Assembly (NCBI GenBank): GCA_022846035.1 | Contig: AP025580.1 | Location: 806,001 to 870,000 of the forward strand | Length of the DNA stretch: 64,000 bases | Source: Christensenellaceae bacterium | Lineage (GTDB): Bacteria; Bacillota; Clostridia; Christensenellales; Christensenellaceae | Direction: 5' to 3' | Shown: in pieces, positions 32,987 to 41,612 of the stretch | Position numbering within the stretch: position 1 is the stretch's first letter | Layout: the number at the start of each line of letters is the position of its first letter | The notes under the pieces: model-generated | What the model was told of the DNA's origin: nothing | The model's database searches: none | Seen by the model: only the letters and a program-made list of their open reading frames with translations | Program-made: the position numbers and the translations under genes

Positions 32987-34927
32987 ATGGCTTACAACTA
33001 TAACCGGCTTTTTGAGCCCATAAAGATCAATGGGATGCGGCTCAAAAACCGTATTTCACTTTCGCCGATGGGCACGTTCACGCCTAATATCGACGGAACG
33101 GACAGCGAAGAGGGAATCCGTTATTATGAAGAACGTGCCAAAGGAGGAGCGGGACTGATCCAGACGGGAGCGATGTTCCTTACGAGCAAGCTTGCGCAGG
33201 GAAGCCCGACTATCGCTGTAGACAGTATCCGTTCGATTCCACGGCAGACGCTCATGATCGAACGCTGCCACCGGTGGGGCGCGAAGGTCAGCTTGCAGTT
33301 AAGCTGCGGCACGGGCCGTAACGGCGCGATCACCGTAACGGACGACGTACTCGTTTCCGCTTCGGCGGTACCGGCGTATTACGATCCGAATATGATCTGC
33401 CGGCCTCTGACCGTTGAAGAAATCAAGGAATCGATGAACGATTGGGAAAACGATACGCGTATCGCGCTGGAAGCGGGCTACGACGCCATAGAAATCCACG
33501 CGCACGCGGGATACCTGATCGATCAATTTATGTCTCCGCTCTGGAACAAACGTACGGACGAATACGGCGGGAGCTTTGAAAACAGGGCGCGTTTCGCGGT
33601 GGAAATCGTGCAGGCCATCCGCAATGTAGCGGGCCCCAAATTTCCGATCCTATTCCGTATTTCGCTTGACCACCGCTTCAACGGCGGTCGTACGGTGGAA
33701 GAAAGCATGAAGCTTCTGCAGGTTCTCGAAAAGGCGGGCGTAGATGCCTTTGACATCGACGCGGGCTGTTATGAATCGCAGGATTATATTTTCCCGACCT
33801 GCTATACGGGCGAGGGATGTATGGCATATGTGTGCGAGGAAGCGCGCAAGCACGTCAGCGTGCCGCTGTTAAACGCGGGCAACCACTCGATGGAAACCGC
33901 GGTCGAGCTGCTGGAATCGGGCAACTGCGATATTATTCAGTTCGGACGTCAGCTCATAGCCGATCCACATTTCCCAAACAAGCTGAAAGCAGGGCATCGG
34001 GAAGACGTCCGTCCGTGTATCATGTGCAACGAAGAATGTATCGGCAGGATATTCGGACGCTTAACCCAGCTTTCCTGTACCGTTAATATTCAAACGGCGA
34101 TGGAAGACGCGATGAAGATCACTAAGCTTGAAAAACCCAAAAACGTGGTTGTGATCGGCGCGGGACCGGGGGGGCTGGAAGCGGCGCGCGTCGCCGCTAT
34201 GCGCGGCTGCAAGGTAACGGTTTACGAAAAAGCCGATAAGATCGGCGGTATCTTCCGCGCGATCGCCACCGCGGATTTCAAGAAGAGGATACGCGACCTG
34301 ATTACCTGGTACGGCGTACAACTGGAAAAACTGGGAGTCGAAATTAAATTCAACACGGAAATCACGCCGGACGATCCGGTTTTGCAGGACGCGGACGAAA
34401 TTTTTGTGGCGACAGGCTCCAGGCCTTTCCTGCCGCCTATCAAAGGGATCGATCTTCCGAACGTGATCGACGTTACGAAAGCGCACCAGTTTGGCGTAGA
34501 CGCTGAAAACATCGTGATATGTGGCGGCGGCCTTTCCGGCTGCGATACCGCCATTGAGCTGGGAGAGCGCGGCAAGAAGATCACGATTGTGGAAATGCGC
34601 GACGACGTGGCGCTGGACGTTATGCCCATCAACAAAATCAGTATCATGCGCCTGCTGGATGAATACGGCGTCAATCTGCAGGTCGGGAAAACGGTCATGA
34701 AAATCGAGGAGGACGGCGTTATCGTGGTCGATAAGGAATGCAATGAGATCAAGATTCCGGCGGACGCGGTCATCACTGCTTTCGGACAGAAGCCGGCGGC
34801 GGAGGTAGCGGAAGCGATTCTTGACAAATATCCGATGAAGACGACGCTGATTGGGGATTGCGACGGCGTATCCAAAGCCGGCAAGGCAATTCGGGAAGGC
34901 TTTTATGCCGCAATGGCATTGCAATAA
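32987..34927 (+). CDS. NADH:flavin oxidoreductase, 2,4-dienoyl-CoA reductase/enoate reductase type
   Basis: A 646-aa three-domain flavoprotein. Residues 1-340 form an FMN TIM barrel with IHAHAGYLIDQF, including the tyrosine that protonates substrate in dienoyl-CoA reductase, and the NKRTDEYGGS signature. A [4Fe-4S] cluster is bound by Cys344, 347, 351 and 364. The C-terminal half has two dinucleotide folds (VVIGAGPGGLEAA; VICGGGLSGCDTA) for FAD and NAD(P)H. It would reduce an activated C=C bond. The layout resembles BaiCD/BaiH and enoate reductases. AGGAGG precedes the ATG, 28 nt after the SDR gene. Confidence 0.93.
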   Translation: MAYNYNRLFEPIKINGMRLKNRISLSPMGTFTPNIDGTDSEEGIRYYEERAKGGAGLIQTGAMFLTSKLAQGSPTIAVDSIRSIPRQTLMIERCHRWGAKVSLQLSCGTGRNGAITVTDDVLVSASAVPAYYDPNMICRPLTVEEIKESMNDWENDTRIALEAGYDAIEIHAHAGYLIDQFMSPLWNKRTDEYGGSFENRARFAVEIVQAIRNVAGPKFPILFRISLDHRFNGGRTVEESMKLLQVLEKAGVDAFDIDAGCYESQDYIFPTCYTGEGCMAYVCEEARKHVSVPLLNAGNHSMETAVELLESGNCDIIQFGRQLIADPHFPNKLKAGHREDVRPCIMCNEECIGRIFGRLTQLSCTVNIQTAMEDAMKITKLEKPKNVVVIGAGPGGLEAARVAAMRGCKVTVYEKADKIGGIFRAIATADFKKRIRDLITWYGVQLEKLGVEIKFNTEITPDDPVLQDADEIFVATGSRPFLPPIKGIDLPNVIDVTKAHQFGVDAENIVICGGGLSGCDTAIELGERGKKITIVEMRDDVALDVMPINKISIMRLLDEYGVNLQVGKTVMKIEEDGVIVVDKECNEIKIPADAVITAFGQKPAAEVAEAILDKYPMKTTLIGDCDGVSKAGKAIREGFYAAMALQ

Positions 34928-34955
34928 GCAATCATAATAAAAAGGGGAATGTATT

Positions 34956-36245
34956 ATGGAAAAGACGAAAAAGTTCTTTGGCTATAAAGCGTCTCTGGGT
35001 GCGTTTTTAGTCATCTTTGTAAACCTCGGTATCTGTACCTGCTTGGGAGTATTCCTCGCGAGTATCGCAGAGTACATCGGCTGGGATGTGGGAACGGTAG
35101 CGATTCTGGGAACCCTGAACACGGTGGGGAATATTTTCCTGAGCCTGGTGGTCGTACAGGTTGTGAAAAAGATAGGCGTAAGATGGACGATGCTTATTTC
35201 CATCATTGCCTGCGCGCTGCACATCACGCTCTATACTTTTACCACGCCCGGACAAAACGCGGGCAGCCTCGCTCTTATGTATATCGGCGGACTTGTCGCT
35301 TCCGTCGCGATCACTTTCGGTTCGCACGCGGTATGCACAAGTCTTGTGGCGGAATGGTTTGCAGACACGCACGGGCGTGAAAAAGTAACCAGCATGGTCG
35401 TTTCCGGAGCAGGCTTCGGCGCGGCGATCTGGGTGTTCTTCGCAGGACAGTTGCTCGCTAATTTTTCATGGCAGGACAGCTACCATATCATGGCTATCGT
35501 AGGCCTTGTAATCGGCCTTGTGGCGGTATTTATCTTTATCAGAACGCCCAAGCAGGTTGGGCAGGAACCAAAAGGACTGGAGCTCGCGCGGCAGGAGGCA
35601 AAGATCGCCGAGGGGCAGGAACTTCCGGGCGTTACGAGAAAGCAGGCGCTCAAGACGGCTTCTTTCTGGCTGCTGTGCATCGGCATGGTGCTCGCTATCG
35701 CGGGCGCGTCGGGATTTATCTCCTATAACGCGACATACTGGCAGTCGATGGGGATGAACATCACGGAGTCGGCTAACTGGAATGCTATCTGGCTGATCCT
35801 TTCCGCGGTAATCATGCTTTTTGTAGGCAATATGTTCAAGAAGATCGGCGGAAAAGGCTTTACGATCTACGTAAGCGTCGCCTTTGCCCTGGCGTGTGTG
35901 TTTATGATTCTGTGGGGCGACCAGCTCCAGACCTACCTCGTGATCATTACCATCATCTTCGGGGCGCTCGGCTATCCGCTCTGCGCGGCGTATCCCACGC
36001 TGGTTACGCACAGCATGTTCGGACCGCGCGATATTGGCGCGATCGTCGGTACATCCATGGCGGCCGTTTACATCGGCCAAATGCTTGGGCCGCTGACGCT
36101 GACGGCGTTTCTCCCGATGGGCTGGACGACGGTATGGGCGATCTGGGCTGTTATGGCGATCATCGGTATGGTGATTCTTTTGATCGCGGTCACAAAGTCG
36201 CCGATGAACCAGCTTGCAAAAGAAAAGAAATTGGCGCAGAATTAA
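34956..36245 (+). CDS. MFS transporter
   Basis: A 429-aa membrane protein with about 12 helices and a short cytoplasmic loop in the middle (around residues 193-225, rich in Lys, Glu and Gln), as in the major facilitator superfamily. The segment GIRWTML-like after helix 2 (KKIGVRWTM) is the usual loop motif. It may be of the oxalate/formate antiporter or monocarboxylate branch. Placed between the flavoprotein and the alcohol dehydrogenase genes, it likely moves the substrate or product of this operon. Confidence 0.88.
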   Translation: MEKTKKFFGYKASLGAFLVIFVNLGICTCLGVFLASIAEYIGWDVGTVAILGTLNTVGNIFLSLVVVQVVKKIGVRWTMLISIIACALHITLYTFTTPGQNAGSLALMYIGGLVASVAITFGSHAVCTSLVAEWFADTHGREKVTSMVVSGAGFGAAIWVFFAGQLLANFSWQDSYHIMAIVGLVIGLVAVFIFIRTPKQVGQEPKGLELARQEAKIAEGQELPGVTRKQALKTASFWLLCIGMVLAIAGASGFISYNATYWQSMGMNITESANWNAIWLILSAVIMLFVGNMFKKIGGKGFTIYVSVAFALACVFMILWGDQLQTYLVIITIIFGALGYPLCAAYPTLVTHSMFGPRDIGAIVGTSMAAVYIGQMLGPLTLTAFLPMGWTTVWAIWAVMAIIGMVILLIAVTKSPMNQLAKEKKLAQN

Positions 36246-36277
36246 GAAACGTCTTTTAGCTGATTTGGAGGGAAAAC

Positions 36278-37342
36278 ATGAAAGGAACAATGAAAGGATA
36301 TGGCGTTGTCGTACCGTTTAAGGAATTCGGCCTGGTTGAGGCGGAAGTTCCGGTATGCGGGCCGCTTGACGCGATCGCGCAGCCGGTGGTGATGGCAACG
36401 TGCTCTTCCGATCCGCACCAGGTTCATGCCGGATTGCCGGCGGGATTGATTCTGGGACATGAGGTAGTCGCGCGGATCGTGGAGATTGGTTCCCTGGTGA
36501 AAGATTATAAGGTCGGCGACGTGGTGGCGGTCGGCGCGGTCACGCCCGACTGGCTGAAAATCGAGGGGCAGGACAACCTGTCCCAGCACGCCGGCGGACA
36601 AAATTACGGAATGAATTGGTGCGTGTTTGAAAACGGGACCTTTGCGGAATATTTCCGTATCCGCCAGGTAGACCAGAACGCCGCGCGTATTCCGGAGGGC
36701 CTGACCTATGAGCACGCGCTTATGACGGGCGACATGGTAACGACGGGCTTTCACGGCGCGGAACTTGCCCACGTCACATGGGGGGATACGGTCGTTGTTA
36801 TGGGGATTGGTCCGGTTGGGCTGATGGCTGTAGCGGGCGCCGCCCTGCGCGGAGCGGGCAGGATCATTGCGATCGGAAACCGCCCGAACACCATGCAGCT
36901 TGCAAAGGAATACGGGGCGACGGACGTCCTCAATTATAAGGACGGCCCCATTGACGAGCAGGTGCAGGAGCTTTTGGGCGGCGGACAGCCGGATAGCTGC
37001 ATCGCTACGGGCGGTACCAGCGATACGTTTGCGCGCTGCCTGAAAATGGTAAAACCGAACGGTTATGTGACGAATCTGCAGGCGCAGACGTTTGATACGG
37101 AAATACCGGCGGATTACACTTTGGCATGGTGCGCGCACAAGCATCTCAACGGCGGGCTGTGCCCGGGCGGGCGCAGACGGCTTGAACGCCTGATGGCGAT
37201 CATGGCGGCGGGCAGGCTCGACCCCACAAAGCTGATCACACAGCGTTTCCATGGCTTCGAGCACGTGATGGACGCATACGCGCTTATGGACGCTTATCCG
37301 AAGAGCGACGAAGTGATCAAACCGATTATCTATTTTGAGTAA
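36278..37342 (+). CDS. Zinc-dependent secondary alcohol dehydrogenase
   Basis: A 354-aa medium-chain dehydrogenase close in layout to the NADP-dependent secondary alcohol dehydrogenases of Clostridium beijerinckii and Thermoanaerobacter. Catalytic zinc ligands are Cys42 (TCSSD), His61 (GHE) and the aspartate in TGDMVTTGFHGAEL. The structural-zinc cysteines of other family members are absent, as in that subgroup. The cofactor motif is GIGPVGLMAVAGA, followed by GNRP, similar to the NADP-type GSRP. The start follows GGAGGG. It would interconvert a ketone and a secondary alcohol, adding a second redox step beside the SDR. Confidence 0.92.
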   Translation: MKGTMKGYGVVVPFKEFGLVEAEVPVCGPLDAIAQPVVMATCSSDPHQVHAGLPAGLILGHEVVARIVEIGSLVKDYKVGDVVAVGAVTPDWLKIEGQDNLSQHAGGQNYGMNWCVFENGTFAEYFRIRQVDQNAARIPEGLTYEHALMTGDMVTTGFHGAELAHVTWGDTVVVMGIGPVGLMAVAGAALRGAGRIIAIGNRPNTMQLAKEYGATDVLNYKDGPIDEQVQELLGGGQPDSCIATGGTSDTFARCLKMVKPNGYVTNLQAQTFDTEIPADYTLAWCAHKHLNGGLCPGGRRRLERLMAIMAAGRLDPTKLITQRFHGFEHVMDAYALMDAYPKSDEVIKPIIYFE

Positions 37343-37350
37343 TCAGAGCA

Positions 37351-37383
37351 TGTGAGTCGGGGCGGGAACGCCCCCGACTCACA
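37351..37383 (+). terminator. Strong hairpin after the alcohol dehydrogenase gene
   Basis: TGTGAGTCGGGGCG pairs with CGCCCCCGACTCACA with one extra C and a GGAA loop. No T-run follows, so termination may be partial; the next gene is 80 nt away. Confidence 0.6.
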
Positions 37384-37461
37384 AAATACAAAGACAGAAA
37401 GAAATCGGTACGTATGCGCTGCCTGATCCGGCAATGTTTGCGTACAAGAGGGGGATGAGTA

Positions 37462-38637
37462 GTGATGAGAGGCGAAAAATTGACCGCCAAGGAGCTGGGA
37501 AGCTCGTTTGGCGTCGCAAACGTATATATCGGCGCGCTCGTGGGCCCCGCGCTGGTGGCGGGAACCTATGCGACGGTATTTTTCCTGCCGGATGGATGTA
37601 ATTCGTTGTGGTTGCCGTTTATCGCATTGGGGATCGTAGGCCTGTTGTGTTTTCTGGCGGCAGAGGTCATCCGGCGTTTTAAAATCTATGAATACGGTTC
37701 TCTGGCGAAAAAGATTTATTTTAACAAAAAGTTCTTTTATACATTATTTGAAATATATGTCCTGGCATCCAATATCGTCGGCGTGGCGATCGTACAAAAT
37801 ATGTCGGGCACTTTTATGAAGGAATTATTCGGCATGCCGGATTTTGTGGGCATGATCATTATTGGCGTCATTTCGCTTTTCCTGATCCGCTACCGTGATT
37901 CGCTGATCCGCATTGTCAACAGCGTGATGTCGGTCGTCATGCTGGCGGGGTTTGTCATTATCTCCATTTTGGTAATCATGCTGTTTGGGCCGCAGGTAAG
38001 CGAGATCCTGTCCAGCTGGACCGTTCCCGAAACGGCGAATATGGGCGACGCGCTCTTGCGCTGCTGCCAGTTTGCATTCGCTTCCTCAGCATTCGCGATT
38101 ACGCTGTGCTGTGTGGAACAGCCGATCAAAAAGCACAAGCAAAGTATATGGATCGGACTGTTTATCATGATTTGCGCGGGATTCATGATGGCGCTTTCCT
38201 GCTTCAGTTTCCTGCCGTTCCAGAGCGAGATCATGAACGATCCGGTGCCGCTCGTATATGTCATGAACAATTACATTGCCGGTTCCTATCCCTGGATCCC
38301 CATGGTATATTACATTGTTATGCTGCTGGCCATTATCTCTTCGGTGATTCCGGCAACCTATATGATCTCTTCAAGGTGGCAGAACCTTGTGCCCAGCTTT
38401 GGACCGATCAAGACGGACGACAGGAAGAACGTTTTTGTCGCCGCGATTTTCATTGCGATTTGCACGGCGATCTCCCTGCTGGGGCTGACAAACATCGTAA
38501 ACGTCGGCTTAAGTATGCTCGCGTATGTGGGTATGCCGCTTGTTGTAATCCCGATTTGCGTGATCTGGCCGATCATTTTGCACAAGGAAAAGAAAAAACA
38601 AAGAATACTCGAGCGTTCAGAGGCAGAAAATGCCTGA
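37462..38637 (+). CDS. YkvI-like polytopic membrane protein
   Basis: A 391-aa protein with about ten or eleven hydrophobic segments, starting with GSSFGVANVYIGALVG, like the amino acid-polyamine-organocation fold of the YkvI family. No ATPase or receptor domain. The start is GTG 37462 or ATG 37465, both after GAGGGGG. It follows the SDR operon after a hairpin and may be coregulated as a second transporter. Function is not established for this family. Confidence 0.7.
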   Translation: MMRGEKLTAKELGSSFGVANVYIGALVGPALVAGTYATVFFLPDGCNSLWLPFIALGIVGLLCFLAAEVIRRFKIYEYGSLAKKIYFNKKFFYTLFEIYVLASNIVGVAIVQNMSGTFMKELFGMPDFVGMIIIGVISLFLIRYRDSLIRIVNSVMSVVMLAGFVIISILVIMLFGPQVSEILSSWTVPETANMGDALLRCCQFAFASSAFAITLCCVEQPIKKHKQSIWIGLFIMICAGFMMALSCFSFLPFQSEIMNDPVPLVYVMNNYIAGSYPWIPMVYYIVMLLAIISSVIPATYMISSRWQNLVPSFGPIKTDDRKNVFVAAIFIAICTAISLLGLTNIVNVGLSMLAYVGMPLVVIPICVIWPIILHKEKKKQRILERSEAENA

Positions 38638-38661
38638 ATGGGCAAACAAACATAAAACACA

Positions 38662-38687
38662 AAAACCCGCCGGTTCCGGCGGGTTTT
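38662..38687. terminator. Bidirectional terminator between membrane protein and methyltransferase genes
   Basis: AAAACCCGCC pairs perfectly with GGCGGGTTTT around GGTTCC. It serves both convergent operons, the second being the long ech-hyp unit. Confidence 0.85.
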
Positions 38688-38701
38688 AAATTGTCTTGTC
38701 A

Positions 38702-39328
38702 TTACAGCGCGTTTAGGTGAAAGGCGGAAGAAGCCTGCCTTGAAGTGCCGGAGAGGATGTAGCAATCGTCCGTATCCACGCGGATGTCGATCTCAAAATA
38801 ATGACTGAGGATCTTGGATTCGTCCGCGCACGGGCGCAGAGGGGTGGAAACGGCGGAAACGGCGCCGCCGGTATGTACCTGGTTGATCGTCTCGCGGCCA
38901 CTGCCGTGCAGGATCATGAAGCGCCCGCCCGGAACGAGGAGCCCGCAGAGCTTTTCTGCGAACAGGAGCTTATCAAGGAAGTGGGGATATGCGTTATAAA
39001 TAACCGCCGTATCGTAGGTACAGTCAGATGGCAGGTCGTAAAAATCCGCCTGCCGCACATGGATCCGTTCGTCAGTGTTTTTGGCCTGGGCAATGGACGC
39101 CATCCTGCCTGATAAATCGATCGCGTCGACCCGCGATGGGGAAAATTCCAAAAGATAAGGGAAGAGAATGCCCGTTCCGCAGCCAATATCCAGAATGCGT
39201 TCCTGGTTTTGGAGTCCGGCGACGGTAAGCATGGAGCGAAGCTTCTTACCGTCCGCGTGGTTATGCGCGTCCCATGTCTGCGCCAGTCTGTCAAAAAAAT
39301 CCTGTATCTGAGTCGTATGTTTCATCAT
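38702..39328 (-). CDS. Class I SAM-dependent methyltransferase
   Basis: A 208-aa Rossmann methyltransferase. Motif I is ILDIGCGTGILFPYL, motif II DAIDLS, and an acidic QADFYDLP loop follows. No target-recognition domain is seen, so a small-molecule substrate is likely. It follows hypE by about 33 nt on the same strand, with GTGGAG before tandem ATG codons, so it may be the last gene of the hydrogenase operon. Any role in hydrogenase biogenesis is speculation. Confidence 0.88.
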   Translation of the reverse strand: MMKHTTQIQDFFDRLAQTWDAHNHADGKKLRSMLTVAGLQNQERILDIGCGTGILFPYLLEFSPSRVDAIDLSGRMASIAQAKNTDERIHVRQADFYDLPSDCTYDTAVIYNAYPHFLDKLLFAEKLCGLLVPGGRFMILHGSGRETINQVHTGGAVSAVSTPLRPCADESKILSHYFEIDIRVDTDDCYILSGTSRQASSAFHLNAL

Positions 39329-39361
39329 CTGTCTCCACTGTTGTTTTTTATGCGCATGTGT

Positions 39362-40348
39362 TCAGCAAATGCGGGGAAGGCCCTCTCCGACCAAGGCGCT
39401 TAGCAGCCGCATGCCGCCGATTTCCGTATGAAGCAGCACGCGGGGATCCGCCTCCTTTGCTATGTGGCCAATGATCTGCGCGTTCTCTCCATATTTGCTG
39501 CCGCGCATGATGGAAAGGGCGCTTTGGGCGTCGTTTTCAGAGACGACGGCAATCATTTTGCCCTCGTTGCCCATGACAAGGGGATCAAGCCCCAGGATTT
39601 TGCAGAAAGCGCGTACCTCGCCTGAAACCGGAATCAAGGCTTCGTAAAGCTCGATCTGGCAAAAGGAGGCGCGCGCTACCTCGTCCAGTACGGTGGCAAG
39701 TCCGCCGCGCGTCACGTCCCGCATGGCGCTGATATGGATTCCGGCCGCTATCATGCTGCTTACCATGTCGCCAAGTGGGGCGCAGTCGCTCCTGATCTGG
39801 TTTTTGATCGCCATACGCGTACTGAGGATGGACGCGTGGTGGTCGCCCAGATTGCCGGATAACAAAACCGCGTCGCCTGCCTTACAGTTCGCGGCGCTGA
39901 TGTGAAGTCCGGCAGGAACAAAGCCTACGCCTGACGTGTTGATATAAATACCGCCGTTGCCGTTGATCACCTTAGTATCTCCGGCCACGATGACAACGCC
40001 GGCTTCCTTTGCCGCACGCGCCATCGAAGCGGCGATTTTTTCAAGGTCCGCGCTGTCCGCGCCCTCTTCGATGATGAAGCCGCAGGTAAGGTATTTAGGC
40101 GTAGCGCCGCTCATCAAAAGATCGTTTACCGTGCCGCATACGCACAGCCTGCCGATGTCTCCGCCCGAAAAAAAGAGGGGGGTCACGACAAAGCTGTCCG
40201 TCGTAACGGCGATCGTGCCGGAACCCGCAACAACGGCGGAATCTTCCATGCGCGCCAGAACGGGGTTTTTAAAGTTTTTGGCAAAGATCTCATCGATCAG
40301 GCGGGAAGTCTCCTGCCCGCCGCTGCCATGGGCCATCGCGATTTTCAT
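39362..40348 (-). CDS. hypE: Hydrogenase maturation protein HypE
   Basis: A 328-aa protein that dehydrates the carbamoyl group received from HypF to the cyanide ligand of the [NiFe] site. The N-terminal MAHGSGGQET motif and the AIRS/PurM fold (TTDSFVVTPLFF, RDVTRGGLATVL) are present. The C-terminal PRIC ends in the cysteine that is carbamoylated. The start follows TAGGAGAAACGATC. It is downstream of hypD by 11 nt. Confidence 0.96.
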   Translation of the reverse strand: MKIAMAHGSGGQETSRLIDEIFAKNFKNPVLARMEDSAVVAGSGTIAVTTDSFVVTPLFFSGGDIGRLCVCGTVNDLLMSGATPKYLTCGFIIEEGADSADLEKIAASMARAAKEAGVVIVAGDTKVINGNGGIYINTSGVGFVPAGLHISAANCKAGDAVLLSGNLGDHHASILSTRMAIKNQIRSDCAPLGDMVSSMIAAGIHISAMRDVTRGGLATVLDEVARASFCQIELYEALIPVSGEVRAFCKILGLDPLVMGNEGKMIAVVSENDAQSALSIMRGSKYGENAQIIGHIAKEADPRVLLHTEIGGMRLLSALVGEGLPRIC

Positions 40349-40359
40349 GATCGTTTCTC

Positions 40360-41391
40360 CTATTTGCGCAAATGGATTAGGTGCTGGTAGCAGCTACCCT
40401 CCGTCGATACCATGCATGCGCCGCGCGGGTGCTGAAAGCTGCATTCTTTTCCGAAAAGAGGGCATTGGCATGGAAGCAATTCGCCCGTCAAGACCTGCGC
40501 GCAATGGCAGGCGGGATCGGTATGGTCAAGGTCAAGGCCGGCGCTCCCCGCGTCAAAGCGCGCATATTCCGGCCTGAGTATCATGCCGGACGCGGCTATG
40601 GTGCCCATACCGCGCCACGCGGCGTCGCAGGGCATGAAATATTTTGCCGTTATCGCCTGCGCCCGCGTATTTCCTGCGGGCGTGACGGCGGATGGATATA
40701 AATTGAAGACGCCAGGCTCGCCGCGCTTTACTACAAGCGCGTAAATAGCGGCAAGCAAGCTTTCGCCGTCAAAGCCGGCAACGGCGAACGGCAGTTGATA
40801 TTTTTCGGCCAGAGGCCGGAAAATATTGCTTCCCGTAACGACGCTCACATGCCCGGGGGCGATGAATCCGTCAATGTTTTGCGTATGACCGCATACCCAG
40901 TCGATGACGGCGGGCATCGTTTTCAGGGATGTCAGCAGGCGGACGTTATCAATGCCGTTTATCTGCGCTTCCTCAAGAAGCAGGGCATAGGCGGGAGCCG
41001 TCGTTTCAAAGCCTACCGCCGCGAATACAAAGATACGTTCGGGCTGATTTTGGGCAAGGGCAAGCATATCCATCGGCGAGTAGACCATGCGGACGTCGCC
41101 GCCGCGCGCGGATACGTCGTTTAAGCAGCCGTCAGCGACGGGAACGCGCAGCATGTCGCCAAAGGAAACGACCGTATACCCGGGCGTACAGGCGAGGGCA
41201 ATCAGCTTATCGATGTAATCCGTCACCGTGACGCATACAGGGCAGCCCGGTCCGCTGATGAGGCGGATGCGGCCGGAAAGCATATCCGGAATTCCGTTGC
41301 GCGAAATTTCCGCCGTATGCGTACCGCATACTTCCATCAGGCGCAGAGGCGGTCCGCCGTATTCCTTTAAAAAACGTTTTATATCCGTCAT
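40360..41391 (-). CDS. hypD: Hydrogenase maturation protein HypD
   Basis: A 343-aa iron-sulfur scaffold for assembling the Fe(CN)2CO unit with HypC. Conserved motifs are MEVCGTHT, SGPGCPVCVT and AVGFETTAP, and the C-terminal cysteines in PACHCAQVLTGELLPCQC and GSCYQH hold the [4Fe-4S] cluster. Its ATG overlaps the hypC stop by 4 nt, matching the physical HypC-HypD complex. Confidence 0.96.
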   Translation of the reverse strand: MTDIKRFLKEYGGPPLRLMEVCGTHTAEISRNGIPDMLSGRIRLISGPGCPVCVTVTDYIDKLIALACTPGYTVVSFGDMLRVPVADGCLNDVSARGGDVRMVYSPMDMLALAQNQPERIFVFAAVGFETTAPAYALLLEEAQINGIDNVRLLTSLKTMPAVIDWVCGHTQNIDGFIAPGHVSVVTGSNIFRPLAEKYQLPFAVAGFDGESLLAAIYALVVKRGEPGVFNLYPSAVTPAGNTRAQAITAKYFMPCDAAWRGMGTIAASGMILRPEYARFDAGSAGLDLDHTDPACHCAQVLTGELLPCQCPLFGKECSFQHPRGACMVSTEGSCYQHLIHLRK

Positions 41392-41600
41392 AGCTCTTCG
41401 ATTTCCCGAAACAGATTTTGCAGAGAGTCGTGCTCGCCGCGATTGATCTTTTGTAAAATAAATCCGGCGTGCACCAACACATAATCGCCCGGCTGTATCT
41501 GCACAAGGCCGGAACGGACCTCTATCAAATTTCCATTAAAATCCACGGTCGCCGTCGTTTGTCCGGTGGATACGACCCGACCCGATGCCGCAACGCACAT
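41388..41600 (-). CDS. hypC: Hydrogenase maturation chaperone HypC
   Basis: A 70-aa chaperone. The N-terminus is Met-Cys-Val-Ala, exposing the essential Cys2, and VQPGDYVLVHAGF-like residues (QIQPGDYVLVHAGFILQK) match the family barrel. It binds the iron centre and the large-subunit precursor. Overlap with hypD suggests coupled translation. Confidence 0.95.
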   Translation of the reverse strand: MCVAASGRVVSTGQTTATVDFNGNLIEVRSGLVQIQPGDYVLVHAGFILQKINRGEHDSLQNLFREIEEL

Positions 41601-41612
41601 AGCATAGTCTCC

